The position numbers and the translations under genes were made by a program. Under the pieces are notes generated by a model that had not been told where the DNA came from, searched no databases, and saw nothing but the letters and a program-made list of their open reading frames with translations. Below are positions 12,870-20,483 of a stretch of 64,000 bases of DNA, piece after piece; position 1 is the stretch's first letter, and every line of letters starts with the position of its first letter. This DNA comes from Maylandia zebra (taxonomy: Eukaryota > Chordata > Actinopteri > Cichliformes > Cichlidae), in NCBI RefSeq assembly GCF_041146795.1, contig NC_135187.1:22561556-22625555 (forward strand), given 5' to 3'.

Positions 12870-15800
12870 TGCTTCTTCTCTTAAAGAAATATTGTGTAAC
12901 AGGGAGCAGATAACAGTATTGCCAGGGAGGGACTGGAATGGGGGGGGTGATGTCATGCTCCAAACATGACCTCTCCCTCTCTTGCTTTTCTCTGCTGAGT
13001 GTTGGAGAAAGGTGAGATGAGGTTTAATTTAGCTCGTACAGTCTGTTTAGTCAGATGATACACGGGAATGATAAAGTGTGAAGGTATCAAGCTGCAGACG
13101 GCAGCATTTATTGGAACACGTTATCCCTCTCATCAACAGTTGTCTTCGCAGTTGCGGACGCTGAGGAGAAGTGGCGAGGATGGAAAAGAAGGAGGGTTTG
13201 ACCCGCAGATATTGTTTGCATCGAGGTGCAGGACGCGGCTTGAAGTGGCCCGTTGCTTCAAAGAGAACCTGCTGTTACTAATTTAGCAGGCGTTAAGGAT
13301 AAACCATAGACTGAACACTATGACTCAAGTCTTTTGACTGTAGCCACATTTTTTTTTTTAGTTTGGAGTCTAAAGTTACCATATTTGGGGAAAGAAAGTT
13401 GAGTTCTTAGAAGGCTGTATCCATACACTGTATGGGTGAACTGCACAGCCACAGATGGCCACTAATTAGTAATTTTCTTGCTATGATATATAAAATGAAA
13501 TGTAGGAATTTCAGGCCAGTAGTGGAAAGAAAAAAAGCTGTCTCACTTGACCTTTGTAAACATTTTCCATTTGAGTTTATAGACTCAGTTTATGCGCCAT
13601 ACAGATAATAAAAAAATGAGGTCTGCTTCATAAATCTTGATCATGCTATGGTTCAAAAGACCACATTGGCTATTGAGCTGACAATCACAAGTCAGTAGCC
13701 AATAGTCAGACCCGCCCCTCTCTTTCACATCCATTCTTCACAAGCAAAACACCGTCGCCAGCTTGAGGCTTCAAAGCGGGACCTCAAAGCAGTGCGTGAC
13801 GTCAGGGCAGCTACGTCCATCTTTTATACTGTCTGTGGTTCTTATCTACCTCAGATATTATGATGTCATCATATTGCCTAGCAGCTACACATCCAAAGGG
13901 CTAAAATTATCAACTTGTAGTGTTTATCCACTGATAACACCTGATAAAGGCATCGTATCATTTTAATTTCACAGACGCATTATTATTTTTTTCCATGCAC
14001 TAGTACTAATAAAATACTAAAAGAAACCCTCACGCAACAAAGTGGAAACAGTCACTTGCTGAATTGCTCGTTTGTGCCGTAAGCCACACAACAATTGATA
14101 ATTCCATTAAAAATGCTCAGTCCAGAGGTCCAGTTCAATGACTGGCCAAAACTGGCCACTGTCAAACTTTAAAAGTGTAATTAGAAGAATGACAAAGAAA
14201 TGAAACTGCAATACAATTTCTATTAGGGGAGTATTCACAGAGACCAAAACCATTCTTTCAGAAGAGTTTAATCTTGCTTTTTAATGCTGTTAAGTTGGGC
14301 GTTTTAACATAGTCATCTTTCCTTTTTGACAAAGCATATAGTCAAGGCTGGATCAGGTCACGCTGAATCCTCCTTTAGTTTCACTGCAATAGCTCTAGGC
14401 TGCTGGGAACTTCCCAAGTGTTTCTTCTTCACCGTTCCTATGTGTTTTCACACACTCTGCATTGAATCGTGAGCTATTATTCATCTCTGGTTCTCCTCCA
14501 AAGTGTGGTTTTGTCCTGTCTTCCTCCCCTTGCCCCCAACTGGTCACGGTAGATGGCCGCTCCTCCCCGAGTCTGTTTCTGCTGGAGGTTTCTTCCTGTT
14601 AAAAGGGAGTTTTTCATTCTCACTGTCACCGAAGTGCTTGCTCATAGGTCATCTGATTGTTGGGGTTTTCTCTGTTTTCTTTGAATTATTCTAGGGTTTT
14701 TAACTTACATTATAAAGCACCTTGAGGCGACTGTTGTTGGGATTTGGTGCTATATAAATACAGTTGAACTGAAATGAACAGTTGTCTGTTGGGATTGTCT
14801 CACTGTGCAAGCCAGCCTCGTGTGGTCATTTGAGGAACTGCAGTTTTATGGCCTTTCTGTGTGGTTATAGGGCTTCTGAGCATTCTCTAACATATTGACC
14901 ATGAAAGGGGTAAATAAATATCTTTATAATCCAACATGAAAAAGAAAAGGAAAGTCTTCCTCAGTTGAATTCACGTTAATTGTTTGTATTTTCTTAATCT
15001 GGTTACTAGTATATACTTATTATCCTCTGAACACAGTTCAGAGGCTGATATCAGAGTGGATAGTGGTTAGATCTCTTCAGATTTCTAAATCATTGCACAT
15101 AGAAGTGATAATAATTTAACTTTTTAATAGCATCACATGATTAATTAACTTGTTCTTTTTTTGTTTATTATCTATTTCGGCTCAGAGATCCAAGCAGACA
15201 TTGGGCCACCATTATCAACAGCACCACCCAGGAATGATCACCATCAGTAACAATGTGCCACCCATGGGCCACATGATAGAGATGATGCCACAGCGTCACC
15301 AGACACCTCCACTACAACAACAACAACCACAACAGCAGCACCACCATCATCATCATCCTCAGCCTCATCCCTCACAGCTTCCGCCTGTGCCTCTTACCTA
15401 CCAACAGCGGTGCCATGCTCCCCACCCACAGCATCTTGGAAGCACCCAGAGCCACCAGCTGCACCAGGCAGGGAATTTACCACCTCACGCTCAGGCTCAC
15501 CAATCACCGCCTTCACATTTACACCCAGGCTCACCGCCTGCACCTCCACTGTCTGCTCCTGCGCAGGTATAATGCTTTATATTTAACGATGGCTGGGTTT
15601 TTTGTGCATTCAAGCACAGTTACTTGAAAAAGTTGTTGTTTTTGTTCTGCAGTTATCACCAGTTGCACAGCAGATGCAGCCTTCCCAGCCATCTCACACT
15701 CATGCAGTGCAGGCAGGCGGTAGCTGCAGCGGAGGTGGTGTAGGAGGAAGCGGAAACCGTCGAAGGAGGACAGTAGAGCAGGACCCCGACGAGCGAAGGC

Positions 15801-16116
15801 AGAAGTTTCTGGAACGTAACCGGGCCGCAGCCACCCGCTGCCGACAGAAGAGGAAGCTGTGGGTGTCATCACTGGAGAAGAAAGCTGAAGAGCTGACGCA
15901 CACAAACCTTCAGCTACAGGTGGGATGTGCTCTGAGCACAAGACACACTCACATCAACACAACCTACACTTCGAGAGTGCTTACCATTTCACTGTGTTTG
16001 CTTCCAGAACGAGGTGACGTCACTGAAGTCGGAGGTGGGTCAGCTGAAGCAGATTCTGCTCACCCACAAGGACTGTCCTGTCACTGCTCGGCAGAGGGAG
16101 GCACAGGGGTACCCCA
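1172..16116 (+). CDS. creb5: creb5, CREB/ATF bZIP transcription factor (3' end unresolved)
   Basis: Nuclear transcription factor of the ATF2/ATF7/CREB5 group; the family binds CRE sites (TGACGTCA) as homo- or heterodimers with Jun/ATF partners. Nine exons join in phase: 1172-1238 (ATG at 1185), 1560-1653, 3417-3526, 4834-5090, 10323-10449, 10713-10784, 15186-15566, 15653-15919 and 16008-16116, giving 490 codons. Order: C2H2 finger, a DQTPTPTRF phosphoacceptor motif, long Gln/His/Pro/Ser-rich activation region, basic region plus leucine zipper. CREB5 rather than ATF2/ATF7 is favoured by NRHRQPLPASLPGTLPDPAM, by GHMIEMM in a His-rich exon, and by neighbouring tril. ATF2 and ATF7 lack these blocks. 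The last exon ends in phase 1 at a good donor (GTGAGTAA). The family's Ser-rich tail exon was not found; read through, translation stops at 16122-16124. Teleost copies may be creb5a or creb5b; the paralogue cannot be told here. Confidence 0.93.
1185..3526 (+). CDS. creb5: creb5 exons for zinc finger and TP-TP motif
   Basis: Exon 1172-1238 begins the protein as MNDKQDRPYMCGAPGCSQ. Exon 1560-1653 continues RFQLEEHLIIHRHKHEMTLK, completing a C-x4-C-x12-H-x3-H zinc finger (CGAPGC then HRHKH). Exon 3417-3526 starts with DQTPTPTRFLQNCEEVGLF, the paired Thr-Pro sites that stress kinases (p38/JNK) phosphorylate in ATF2. It ends in an acidic, Gln-containing helix (EIEEEFLQAQEEENKKQ). Phases are 0, 1 and 0. 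The start ATG matches the short CREB5 isoform. An upstream in-frame LVYD before the ATG resembles the longer isoform's N-terminus, so an earlier exon may exist outside the window. Confidence 0.92.
3985..4640 (-). repeat. teleost dispersed repeat, long copy (family A)
   Basis: The reversed end, TTATTTATATGGCACC at about 4000, and the AGCAAGCACTTGGTGACAG block at about 4100 recur in three other places in this window: 14485-14775 and 32425-32525 on the plus strand, and 33870-34070 on the minus strand. This copy continues into a longer body (AGGAACCATAAGTAAACGAG and similar). It resembles very common fish interspersed repeats. I cannot name the family with certainty and see no coding frame in it. 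It lies in a creb5 intron. Confidence 0.6.
4834..5090 (+). CDS. creb5: creb5 exon, Gln/His/Pro-rich activation region
   Basis: The acceptor is TTCCACAG at 4826-4833 and the donor is GTAAGT at 5091. The exon begins SLSHNGPSCMSQHQLKPQHQ and is dominated by HPQ-type repeats, then becomes Ser/Thr-rich before ending in phase 2. It splices cleanly in phase to the exon at 10323. Low complexity means that length will vary among fish. Human CREB5 has the shorter equivalent NGP-containing segment. Confidence 0.88.
5091..6700. other. creb5 intron, no gene seen
   Basis: A/T-rich intronic DNA. Short frames at 5232-5538 show no family resemblance. A short (AAT)n-like tract lies at about 6370-6395. No splice-bounded coding exon was recognised. 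Confidence 0.5.
6700..8668 (+). mobile_element. hAT transposon carrying the 6773-8359 frame
   Basis: Downstream of the transposase stop, 8608-8668 reads GGGGTACGTGGCTGG and then GTTTGGGAAGCACTG. This is a typical right end for Charlie/hAT-type elements, whose ends read CAGTG...CCCAA inward. No matching left terminus was found upstream, so the left boundary is a guess and the copy is probably 5' truncated or eroded. Confidence 0.6.
6773..8359 (+). pseudogene. hAT-superfamily transposase (ZBED5/FAM200-like), BED finger lost
   Basis: A long frame inside a creb5 intron on the same strand. It is open from 6773, after a TAA at 6770-6772; the first ATG is at 6848 and the stop at 8357-8359. It opens CHKYFERQLKSLSTSK, the linker that normally follows an N-terminal BED zinc finger. 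It then shows LDESTDVAGLAHLLVYVRYI (first catalytic Asp region of the RNase-H fold), CTDGARAMTGRHGG, HCSIHREALAAK, HTEVRWLSRGKVLTRFFELR and the C-terminal hAT dimerisation block (PFATTYLCEKGFSALTNMKT). About 510 codons are uninterrupted. The sequence upstream of the TAA is only faintly BED-like. It is probably a recently inactive element, although domesticated relatives (ZBED5, FAM200) exist. A domesticated gene is the alternative. Confidence 0.85.
8669..10322. other. creb5 intron, mostly unannotated
   Basis: Apart from the coding-like stretch at 9065-9148, no gene was recognised. A minus-strand frame at 9947-10189 has no family features. Repeated CAGCTGAT words occur at 9877-9925. Confidence 0.45.
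9065..9148 (+). other. Unassigned coding-like stretch in creb5 intron
   Basis: After an AG at 9062-9063, the frame TTC GGC GAT GAC... reads FGDDIIDDDLSVAMQAHAVR and then LAKSQRG before a TAG at 9146-9148. The acidic-then-amphipathic composition and GC-rich third positions look like a real C-terminal exon rather than chance. I do not recognise a family. It is not a known CREB5 segment. It could be a processed fragment, an alternative exon or coincidence. Confidence 0.25.
10323..10784 (+). CDS. creb5: creb5 exons 10323-10449 and 10713-10784
   Basis: The first exon encodes PVPGPLSCLLHMRNRHRQPL, then the LPGTLPDPAM motif that is diagnostic of CREB5/ATF2 relatives; its donor is GTAAGT at 10450. 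The second (acceptor CTTCTTCAG at 10704-10712, donor GTAGGT at 10785) encodes 24 residues starting MEKQMSCAMG, matching the MERQMS segment of CREB5. Both are phase 0 at their 3' ends, so the second exon could be skipped without a frameshift. Confidence 0.88.
10965..11165 (+). repeat. tRNA-derived SINE-like repeat
   Basis: A tRNA-like B-box, GGTTCAATCC, lies at 11022-11031, preceded by TGTGGTTCAGGAGGCAGAG, and the 3' part ends in AAGTGCTATATGAATGACTG. This layout matches the common teleost SINEs with a tRNA head and a 'tgaatg' tail. A weaker relative (AAAGTGCTGCATGAATGTG) lies at about 12235-12370. It is in the creb5 intron after the exon at 10713. Confidence 0.6.
12837..12865. repeat. (AG)n microsatellite
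   Basis: A short run of AG dinucleotides in the creb5 intron; nothing further can be read from it. Confidence 0.9.
13303..13848. mobile_element. Degenerate MITE-like element
   Basis: The left side reads ACCATAGACTGAACACTATG and the right side, inverted, reads ACCACAGACAGTATAAAAG. These are imperfect inverted ends of a common fish repeat that typically starts CCATAGACTGTATATA. A solo fragment of the same end (CATAGACTGTATATAGAAC) lies at about 51796. There is no transposase frame. Confidence 0.45.
14485..14775 (+). repeat. Dispersed repeat family A, plus-strand copy
   Basis: It contains CTGTCACCGAAGTGCTTGCT at about 14622 and ends in CTTGAGGCGACTGTTGTTGG, then GGTGCTATATAAATA. The same blocks, inverted, are at 3985-4640 and 33870-34070, and the tail recurs at 32425-32525. 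It is non-coding and lies in the long creb5 intron before the exon at 15186. Confidence 0.65.
15186..15566 (+). CDS. creb5: creb5 large His/Gln/Pro-rich exon
   Basis: A 381-base, in-phase exon of 127 codons. It contains NNVPPMGHMIEMMPQRHQ, equivalent to the GHMMEMM block of CREB5, followed by poly-Gln and poly-His runs (about 15315-15380) and further Pro/His-rich sequence. Acceptor TTTCGGCTCAG at 15175-15185, donor GTATAA at 15567. The CAN-rich codons make this a potential site of length polymorphism. Confidence 0.87.
15653..16116 (+). CDS. creb5: creb5 basic region and leucine zipper exons
   Basis: Exon 15653-15919 ends in the DNA-contacting basic region, RNRAAATRCRQKRK, followed by SLEKKAEELTHTNLQLQ. 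Exon 16008-16116 completes the zipper as NEVTSLKSEVGQLKQILLTH and runs on as KDCPVTARQREAQGYP. All DNA-contacting Asn/Ala/Ala/Cys/Arg positions of the family are present. A Gly/Ser-rich stretch precedes the RRRR cluster. The junction at 15919/16008 falls inside the zipper at the position used in ATF2-family genes. Confidence 0.95.
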
Positions 16117-16267
16117 GTGAGTAAAACCCCCCTTCCCTGTAACCCTGTGTAGAAATCTCACCAGCTTTTCCAGATGCCTGACACCAGTCATCTCCATCCA
16201 CCACTGAGGGTGTAATTCACACATTAAACCTTGTGTACCCACAATTACACATGCACTCGCTATTACA

Positions 16268-16672
16268 CAGGGGGTTCTTAAACTTCTCGAGGCCAAGAAC
16301 CCCTAAGAGGGGAGAAAATGTCCTAAGAAACCCCTCATATTTTCTGATTTAAATGCAGCTTTACCTGCTGACTTAATATAGATAATAATTAAAGCTACTT
16401 GCTAGCCCGCATGTCAAAAAGACAAGAAGCCGAACAGCTGGAATGGTTAATTACACCCTGAGAAAAGTGTGTGATAGCTGATGATAGACTGACGTGATGT
16501 GTCACAATCACATCTGATGGCGAGCTTCTGTCAGCCCAAAGATAACACAGGCAGGAGTAAATGTCCCCATCTGTAAATATGCACTTTTTATTATAAAATT
16601 ATTTTTTTGCAAATTATTTGCCCTTTGACTTTTGGATGCAGACACCTGGTGCTCCCACTTTGAGAACCACTG
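16268..16672. mobile_element. hAT-like MITE next to the creb5 3' end
   Basis: The left end reads CAGGGGGTTCTTAAACTT; the right end, inverted, reads CAGTGGTTCTCAAAGTG. These are imperfect CAG-type terminal inverted repeats about 405 bp apart with no transposase. The flanking 8-mers (CTATTACA and CTCTACAC) do not make a convincing target-site duplication. It begins about 150 bases past the last recognisable creb5 exon. Confidence 0.7.
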
Positions 16673-16690
16673 CTCTACACACCGAGGACC

Positions 16691-17025
16691 TTAAAGTGGA
16701 CCTATTATGCTTTCTCCTATTTTCTGTCATATATACGCACTGTTATTAAAATTGGTACCAGTTTTTTATGTATGTACATGTGAGCAAAGAATTTGTTTTT
16801 TCCTCATGGACATGGATGTGTATGATGTCAAGAGAGGGGATATCCTTATGTGGTTATGTCAGGTATGCAGCCATGGCTGTGAGCACAGAAACCCCACCCA
16901 ACCTGCTTTTCAAACCTTCTGTTCTGGGCACAACAGTTGTTTCAGAAAGCTGACTAAAAAGGGGAGGGAGACGAAGGGACAAACAGGAATTATCATGAAA
17001 AATGAGCATAATAGGTCCACTTTAA
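16691..17025. mobile_element. 335-bp MITE with TTAA ends
   Basis: Perfect inverted ends AGTGGACCTATTATGC (16695-16710) and GCATAATAGGTCCACT lie next to TTAA at 16691-16694 and 17022-17025. TTAA duplications are typical of piggyBac/Kolobok-type insertion. The 112-codon frame inside is chance. The high identity of the ends suggests a fairly young insertion. It sits 18 bases from the preceding hAT-like MITE. Confidence 0.82.
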
Positions 17026-18907
17026 ACTGTGTCTTAAAGTGCTAAACAAACAGCACAAAAGAGTAAAGTAACTCTTGCTTGTGTCCAAAAAAATTAGCAA
17101 TGCACTTTTGAAGAGATCAGGGGGAAAAAAGCACTGCACTCTTGATTTAATTTAAAGGAATATCAAGTTTGTCCTTCTGTTTTAATGAACCACACCGCAA
17201 TGGTATTTGAGATAACTTGTAGTACCATGCTACTAGCATTGTTTTGCCTTGCATGAAGCTAGCAGGGAACAAGTTGCCTTTCTTGCACTCCACAGGCGGC
17301 TTCAAGTTTATGTCAAACAGTGACTGAAACTGACCTGTAACGAAAGATATTTAAAAAGTGAAACGCTGTGGCCTAAGCAGACAAAGACGTATGTGTCAAG
17401 AGTTTCTTAGAACAAAGAGAGATGCAATATTGGCACATTTCATATTCATATATTTCTACTGTTCTTTATACATGTATGTACAGTATTCAATTGTTAAAAT
17501 AAAGGAGCTATTTTCATTTAATCTCAAATGCCGTGGCTTTTTATTTGATGCCTACAATCTCCAACACCAAAAAGCAGAGAGTCAGAACTTTATAAGTGAC
17601 TTTGACAGCTGTCTCTATGTCCAGCTGCAGGGGTGAGCCCTGGAAGAAGTCCCACCCCTGCAGGTCCTGGGTTTGATCTGCAAGCCATCCAACATAACAG
17701 CATCTCCACTTCCTCGACGTCTGGAGGCGATTCGGGCCACGACCTCCAGCCCGGACACTAGCCTGCAACGTATAGGTGAAATCCCAAACTGGATAGGATT
17801 GGGATTTTATAAATCCATGTGAACGCTTGAGGTATTTTTCAACACGATCAGCAGATTTTCTGTGAGAAGATCAGAAACACTTACTGAGAGAGAGAGAGAT
17901 CTGTCGCTTCATTTCTCCAAACAGGTGCATAAAATGCACTTTCTGAAAGCCTTGTTAAAACTGTGATGGCAACTGGATCCTGTGTTTATTCAGATAATGT
18001 CTGTTTTCTTTTGACATGAGCCTAACGTTGCCTCCTACCTACTCGCTATGATACATCTTTTTAGTATCATTCTCTGGCATATCTTGCACTAATTCAGAAA
18101 AAGAGACTATAACTTTTTTTTGTTTGTTTTAATTGGGCAGCTCCAAGTGCACCTTTTTCCATTTTTGAGCAGAGGCAGCTTACCTTAAATAACACAACAA
18201 AGTTTTTGTTGTTTTGGGTGTTTTTTCTACAGGTAATTCAAATTATAAGATAAATATTTTATCCTAAAATTTCCCATTTCATTGATTTGTAAATATTAGT
18301 TAATTAAACCTGCAACTGTGTTGGAAAGCCACTGAAAACAGTATTTTCTTTAAGGCACTTTTTTGTGACTGCCTTGAGTCACTGAGTAATTATAAACTAC
18401 ACTTCATGTCTCAGTCCCTGCTAGTTTAATTAAATTTACACAGAAGTTACACTTTTTGTACTGTAAAGACGCTGACAATCGCTGTAAACCTAATGCAAAA
18501 ATTAAAAAAAAATATTATTCTGGTATCTTTTTGTGAATCATTGAAATGTGTTTTTACAACGTCAGATCTGTCAGATTCATATTTGTTTGCCTTTAATTTT
18601 GGTCAGCTGGTGGCTGTGAGCAGTGAGACTGTGGTTCTGTACTTGTGGTGCGGTCTATCCTGCCATCTAGTGACTGTTTTTATTAGTGAGAGCAAAAATA
18701 AGAGTAGTCATCAAAGTGTGACCAGGATTGTTTCTGTCTCGTCTCATACACAGACAGAAAGACTTAAGATGAACTTTCTGCATGTTCTTCCTGTGGAGAT
18801 GTGAAGGTCAGCCCTGTGATGGCCTGGCTACCTGTGCAGGGTGTACCACCTCAAAGTCTGCTGAGATCCTGGATAACTGGGCAACTACTAACAAAAGTGT
18901 CCCAGAC
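17026..18907. other. Putative creb5 3' flank, no exon found
   Basis: I searched this stretch by eye for the Ser/Pro-rich CREB5 tail and found no match on either strand. It is A/T-rich with no recognised gene. The frame at 18493-18804 lacks family features. Confidence 0.45.
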
Positions 18908-19671
18908 TTCAAAGGATAGTTCTCCCAAAATGTAACCTATTGTTAACCAGTTTTTGAAAATATCAGCCACAGACATGACTGGCTTCTCTTGAAAATAGTA
19001 AAAGTAAGCAATACTTTTCTTGTGATGCTTAAAGTCCCCCCAAAATGTATTTTACTAAACTCTTTTGAGGATTTATGACCTAGTTACTCAAATATATCCA
19101 CAAGCTTCGCTGTGGGGTCGTTATGCATGCATCTATCCATGACTAGAGGCGCGATGTCCACCCTCATATGCTAGCTCCAAGGTTATTATGGTTAACTGAA
19201 ACGAAACTAAAAAAAATAAATATTATTAAAAAATAAACCTTGAGTTGACTAAAATAAAAATTGAAAATGGCATTTTGAAAGAAATTAAAGCTAAGTGAAA
19301 TGATTTTGTGAACTTGGAAACTAACTAAAATAAGATAATAATATAAAGGAAAGAATACTAGTTTCAGTATCTTAAAAAAATGTTTTATTACAACTTGCCT
19401 GATGAGGCATTCATGGACATGTTTGAGACTCTGGATGTCTGCAACACTGTGAGTCAGCTGCTTTCAAGAAGTTATGCGTTATTATTGTAATATCTGTACT
19501 GATTTTCCCAAATCTTGTGTCTAAACATATGCCCGCCATATTCGCTTCCATTATATTCAATGGAAGGAATCTACATGGACTAAAACACAAATAAACAAAC
19601 AACCAAAAATATGACAGACAGGCAAGTCGAAAAATATGCAGTTTTGATTTTGGCGTGAACTGTCCCTTTAA
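18908..19671. mobile_element. Non-autonomous TTAA-type DNA transposon
   Basis: The left end, TTCAAAGGATAGTTCTCCCA, and the inverted right end, TTAAAGGGACAGTTCACGCC, are imperfect terminal repeats. They match a very abundant fish MITE type with TTAA (here TTCA/TTAA) target duplications. There is no transposase. Internal A-rich sequence at 19180-19340 may be a nested repeat. Confidence 0.6.
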
Positions 19672-19753
19672 GGTCAGCTGTCACAAACCAAGAAGCTTTA
19701 ATGTCTAACATCTTGACTGTCTGATGCTATGAAAAGTTTGTGTGCAGACAATT

Positions 19754-19758
<5 letters not shown>

Positions 19759-19816
<58 letters not shown>
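19759..19816. repeat. (TG)n microsatellite
   Basis: A pure TG run of about 58 bases in the interval between creb5 and tril. Confidence 0.95.
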
Positions 19817-19817
<1 letters not shown>

Positions 19818-20483
19818 TTTGAACTGAATGTAGGAGGCACTCCACCCTGTAGACTCAAACAAAGGGACTGCCTAACTATTGCCAGACCTCATCTTGACAC
19901 GCACACAGCTCACTCACTCACTTCTTTAATGTTTTGTTGCTGCTCTCGTCCTCAGTCTTATGTACAGTCTGGGTTTTAGGACCCGCAGATACAATAACAC
20001 ATGCACTCAAATGACAAATCAGTCACATTGTTGGGGATTTTTACTTTGTCATGTAATGCAAAATGATACAAAGTTCCTTATAAAAGTATAAAATACGGTA
20101 GATGTGGTACAAAACAGGAGATTTTTCTGCCACCCAGCAGCCATCGTTACACACTGTACAAATATGAGACAATATGATGTCTGCAAACTGAATATTAGCA
20201 CCGTAGTTGAAATCAGTGGTACATCATTCACGTACACAAAAAACAAAAAAACAAACAAAAAGAAAAACAATGCATGTAGACTCACAGAAGCAAGAAAATT
20301 AAAGAGGAAGGGTCCAAACTGGGAAAGGGGAAGTCAGAGGGAATGGACTTCCTCTGGTGTCTCATGAGCTCAGCTGAGAGGAGTTTGTGTTAAAAAGGCT
20401 AAATCACAGATGGAAACATGAAGCAATTCCCATTTTTTTCAGTGTCAACATTTTTTTAAAGCTAATTTGGAGTTTTAATGGTT

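Noticed and set aside
16707..17045. 112-codon frame
   Set aside because: It lies inside a MITE with TTAA ends and has no transposase features.
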